Positions 5,525-6,921 of a stretch of DNA of 6,921 bases are shown one piece after another. Below the pieces are notes generated by a model. That model was not told the DNA's origin. It did not search any database and saw only the letters and a program-made list of their open reading frames with translations. Origin of the DNA: an uncultured Desulfovibrio sp. GTDB taxonomy: Bacteria; Desulfobacterota; Desulfovibrionia; Desulfovibrionales; Desulfovibrionaceae. The stretch is taken from the NCBI GenBank assembly GCA_945871415.1, contig CAMBWG010000117.1, forward strand, positions 1 to 6,921, written 5' to 3'. Both the position numbers and the translations under genes were made by a program. Within the stretch, counting starts at the first letter, position 1, and each line of letters begins with the position of its first letter.

Positions 5525-5677
5525 AGCATTTTCAGTTTGAAACGCGTTGCGTCCCAAACCATACGGCCTGTCGTTTCGCGGAGAAAGCGCGGTTTTTCCG
5601 TTTACTTCGGGCCGGGCGGCGCTGTGCCGCCGCCTCGCGTTCCGCCTTTTTCAAAGGCAAAACGCTCTAAAGCGTTT
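5525..5677 (-). repeat. Structured intergenic repeat, copy B (leader of the dehydrogenase gene)
   Basis: This is the second full copy of the element at 1496-1634, in the same orientation. It shares the blocks 5528-5545, 5602-5620, 5625-5638 and 5644-5660 with copy A. Minus-strand RNA can form stem (i), 5653-5665 with 5637-5649 (13 pairs, two G-U); stem (ii), GGCGGC/GCCGCC around 5615-5631; and stem (iv), 5560-5549 with 5545-5534 (12 pairs, three G-U). The long middle stem of copy A is largely lost: 5564-5568 still pairs with 5610-5614, but the stretch 5569-5586 has diverged. An extra 7-bp hairpin (5660-5666 with 5671-5677) overlaps stem (i) and excludes it. The copy lies between the predicted promoter and the gene, so it should be in the 5' untranslated leader. 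Confidence 0.85.
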
Positions 5678-5703
5678 CTTGCCGCATGCGCACGGCGTTT
5701 CTT

Positions 5704-5732
5704 GTTCTAGACGGCGGATGTCATTGCGTCAA
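5704..5732 (-). promoter_or_regulatory. Sigma70-like promoter for the dehydrogenase-nspC unit
   Basis: The minus strand reads TTGACG (5732-5727), a 17-base spacer and TAGAAC (5709-5704): a five-of-six -35 box and a four-of-six -10 box at ideal spacing. It lies between the rpsA terminator and repeat copy B. Transcription would begin near 5697, giving a leader of about 250 bases that contains the whole repeat. Confidence 0.6.
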
Positions 5733-5760
5733 GGCGGGGCGCGGGCCTATGACAGAAATG

Positions 5761-5790
5761 AAAAACGGGACGCCCCGGAGGGCGCCCCGT
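5761..5790 (-). terminator. Intrinsic terminator of rpsA
   Basis: On the minus strand an 11-bp GC-rich stem (5790-5780 with 5775-5765, one G-U pair, 4-base loop) is followed by a run of five Ts (5765-5761). It lies 25 bases after the rpsA stop. Confidence 0.9.
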
Positions 5791-5815
5791 CCTTCATCTC
5801 GCCTGCGGCAATGCG

Positions 5816-6921
5816 TTAGGCGTTTTCGCTTTCTTCAAACTTCTGCTTCAGCAGATCGCCGAGGCTCTGACCGGCTTCCTGAGGACCGGCATGGAATTCC
5901 TTCGGCTTGCGACGGTCGTCGTCTTCGCTCTTGATCTGCTTGATGGAAAGACCAAGGCGGCGTTCTTCGGCGCTGACGTGGATGACCTTGGCTTCGATTT
6001 CCTGGCCTTCCTTGTACATTTCGGCGGGCGTCTTCACCTTCTTGCTGGAAAGTTCGGACACGTGCACAAGGCCTTCGATGCCTTCTTCCACTTCAACAAA
6101 CAGGCCGAAGTCCGTGATGTTGGTCACGATACCCTTGACGGTGCAGCCCACGGGATAGGTGGCGGGCACATGGCCCCACGGATCGTCCACCAGCTGCTTG
6201 ATGCCGAGGGTGAACTTTTCGTTTTCCTGATCCACGGTCAGCACCTTGGCCTGCACGGTGTCGCCCACCTTGTAGATCTCGTTGGGATGACGCACCTTCT
6301 TGGTCCAGCTGATGTCGGACACGTGGATGAGGCCGTCGATGCCGTCTTCGATACCGATGAACATACCGAATTCGGTGATGTTCTTGATGACGCCTTCAAG
6401 CACGGTGCCTTCGGGATACTTTTCGGCCACCAGTTCCCAGGGATTGGGACGCACCTGCTTCATGCCGAGGCTGATGCGCTTCTTTTCGCCGTCCACGCCG
6501 AGGATGACCACTTCAACCTCGTCGCCGGTGTGCACCATCTGGGAAGGATGACGCAGCTTGCGGGTCCAGGACATTTCAGAAATGTGCACAAGACCTTCCA
6601 CGCCGGGCTCCAGTTCCACAAAGGCGCCGTAATCCACAAGGTTGGTCACCTTGCCGGTCACCTTCTTGCCTTCGGGGAAGCGGGCGGAAATATCCTGCCA
6701 CGGATCGGGCACGAGCTGCTTCAGACCGAGAGAAACCTTGTTGTTTTCGCGGTCGAAGGAAAGCACCTTCAGAGTCAGATCCTGACCCATGGTGATCATT
6801 TCCTTGGGATGACGGATGCGCTTCCAGCTCATGTCGGTGATGTGCAGGAGACCGTCGAGGCCGCCGAGGTCCACGAACACGCCGTATTCGGTGATGTTCT
6901 TGGCCTTGCCGTGCACGATCT
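5816..6921 (-). CDS. rpsA: 30S ribosomal protein S1, C-terminal part (S1 repeats 3-6)
   Basis: The last 367 residues are in the window; the 5' end runs off the right edge. Four consecutive S1 RNA-binding domains are visible, at fragment residues 1-69 (missing its first strand), 84-156, 171-243 and 258-328. Each has the S1 pattern of NxxxxGxFV followed by GLxHxS/TDxSW and a closing xSLGxKQ. Linkers such as VPDPWQDISARFPEGKK match the E. coli repeat 3/4 linker closely. The tail (329-367) is charged and low in complexity, ending FEESENA. S1 binds mRNA and helps the 30S subunit unfold leaders at initiation. The fragment aligns with repeats 3-6 of the six-repeat protein, so about 190 N-terminal residues are off-window. 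The GTG near the right edge (6916) is an internal codon, not the start. It has its own strong terminator and is transcriptionally separate from the polyamine unit. Confidence 0.96.
   Translation of the reverse strand, partial: IVHGKAKNITEYGVFVDLGGLDGLLHITDMSWKRIRHPKEMITMGQDLTLKVLSFDRENNKVSLGLKQLVPDPWQDISARFPEGKKVTGKVTNLVDYGAFVELEPGVEGLVHISEMSWTRKLRHPSQMVHTGDEVEVVILGVDGEKKRISLGMKQVRPNPWELVAEKYPEGTVLEGVIKNITEFGMFIGIEDGIDGLIHVSDISWTKKVRHPNEIYKVGDTVQAKVLTVDQENEKFTLGIKQLVDDPWGHVPATYPVGCTVKGIVTNITDFGLFVEVEEGIEGLVHVSELSSKKVKTPAEMYKEGQEIEAKVIHVSAEERRLGLSIKQIKSEDDDRRKPKEFHAGPQEAGQSLGDLLKQKFEESENA

Noticed and set aside
3236..5710. 824-codon open frame on the plus strand
   Set aside because: It runs antisense through nspC, the 300-bp gap, the dehydrogenase gene and repeat copy B. 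It crosses both coding and noncoding units, has no motif and ends in the repeat, so it is a GC-driven shadow despite its length.
5816..6916. rpsA start at 6916
   Set aside because: The codon is an internal GTG (valine) within an S1 repeat; the frame stays open to the right edge, so the gene is cut by the window.

Overview
This GC-rich window carries six genes, all on the minus strand, and no plausible plus-strand gene. The gene set suggests a sulfate- or sulfite-reducing deltaproteobacterium (Desulfobacterota), most likely a Desulfovibrionaceae member such as Desulfovibrio or Bilophila. It comprises a NikK-NikM-NikL-NikQ type nickel ECF transporter, the carboxy(nor)spermidine pathway pair, and a multi-domain ribosomal protein S1. 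The taxon is inferred from protein family resemblance and gene content, not from a database search.

Layout in the direction of transcription (right to left): (1) 6921-5816, the C-terminal part of rpsA (S1 repeats 3 to 6), closed by a strong intrinsic terminator at 5761-5790. (2) A sigma70-like promoter at 5704-5732, a long leader holding a structured repeat (copy B, 5525-5677), then carboxy(nor)spermidine dehydrogenase (4235-5449). After a 300-bp gap with two hairpins comes carboxy(nor)spermidine decarboxylase nspC (2678-3934), closed by a very strong terminator at 2592-2636. Together the two enzymes make a triamine from a diamine and aspartate semialdehyde. (3) A nickel-uptake operon: an AT-rich start region with a NikR-like half-site, a short copy of the repeat core (copy C, 2421-2447), nikK (1635-2405), a second full repeat (copy A, 1496-1634), then tightly packed nikM (851-1477), nikL (215-844) and the start of nikQ (1-205, running off the left edge). 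The ATPase gene nikO is expected just beyond the left edge.

The least ordinary item is the intergenic repeat. Two full copies (about 140-150 bp) and one core-only copy all lie in the same orientation relative to transcription, upstream of nikM, nikK and the dehydrogenase gene. The outer stems of the two full copies differ by compensatory base-pair changes and by changes that keep pairing only in minus-strand RNA (G-U wobbles). This points to selection on an RNA structure in the transcripts. The core-only copy looks like the two ends of the full element joined at a 6-base AAACGC repeat. No defence system, mobile element, CRISPR array, tRNA or rRNA is visible.
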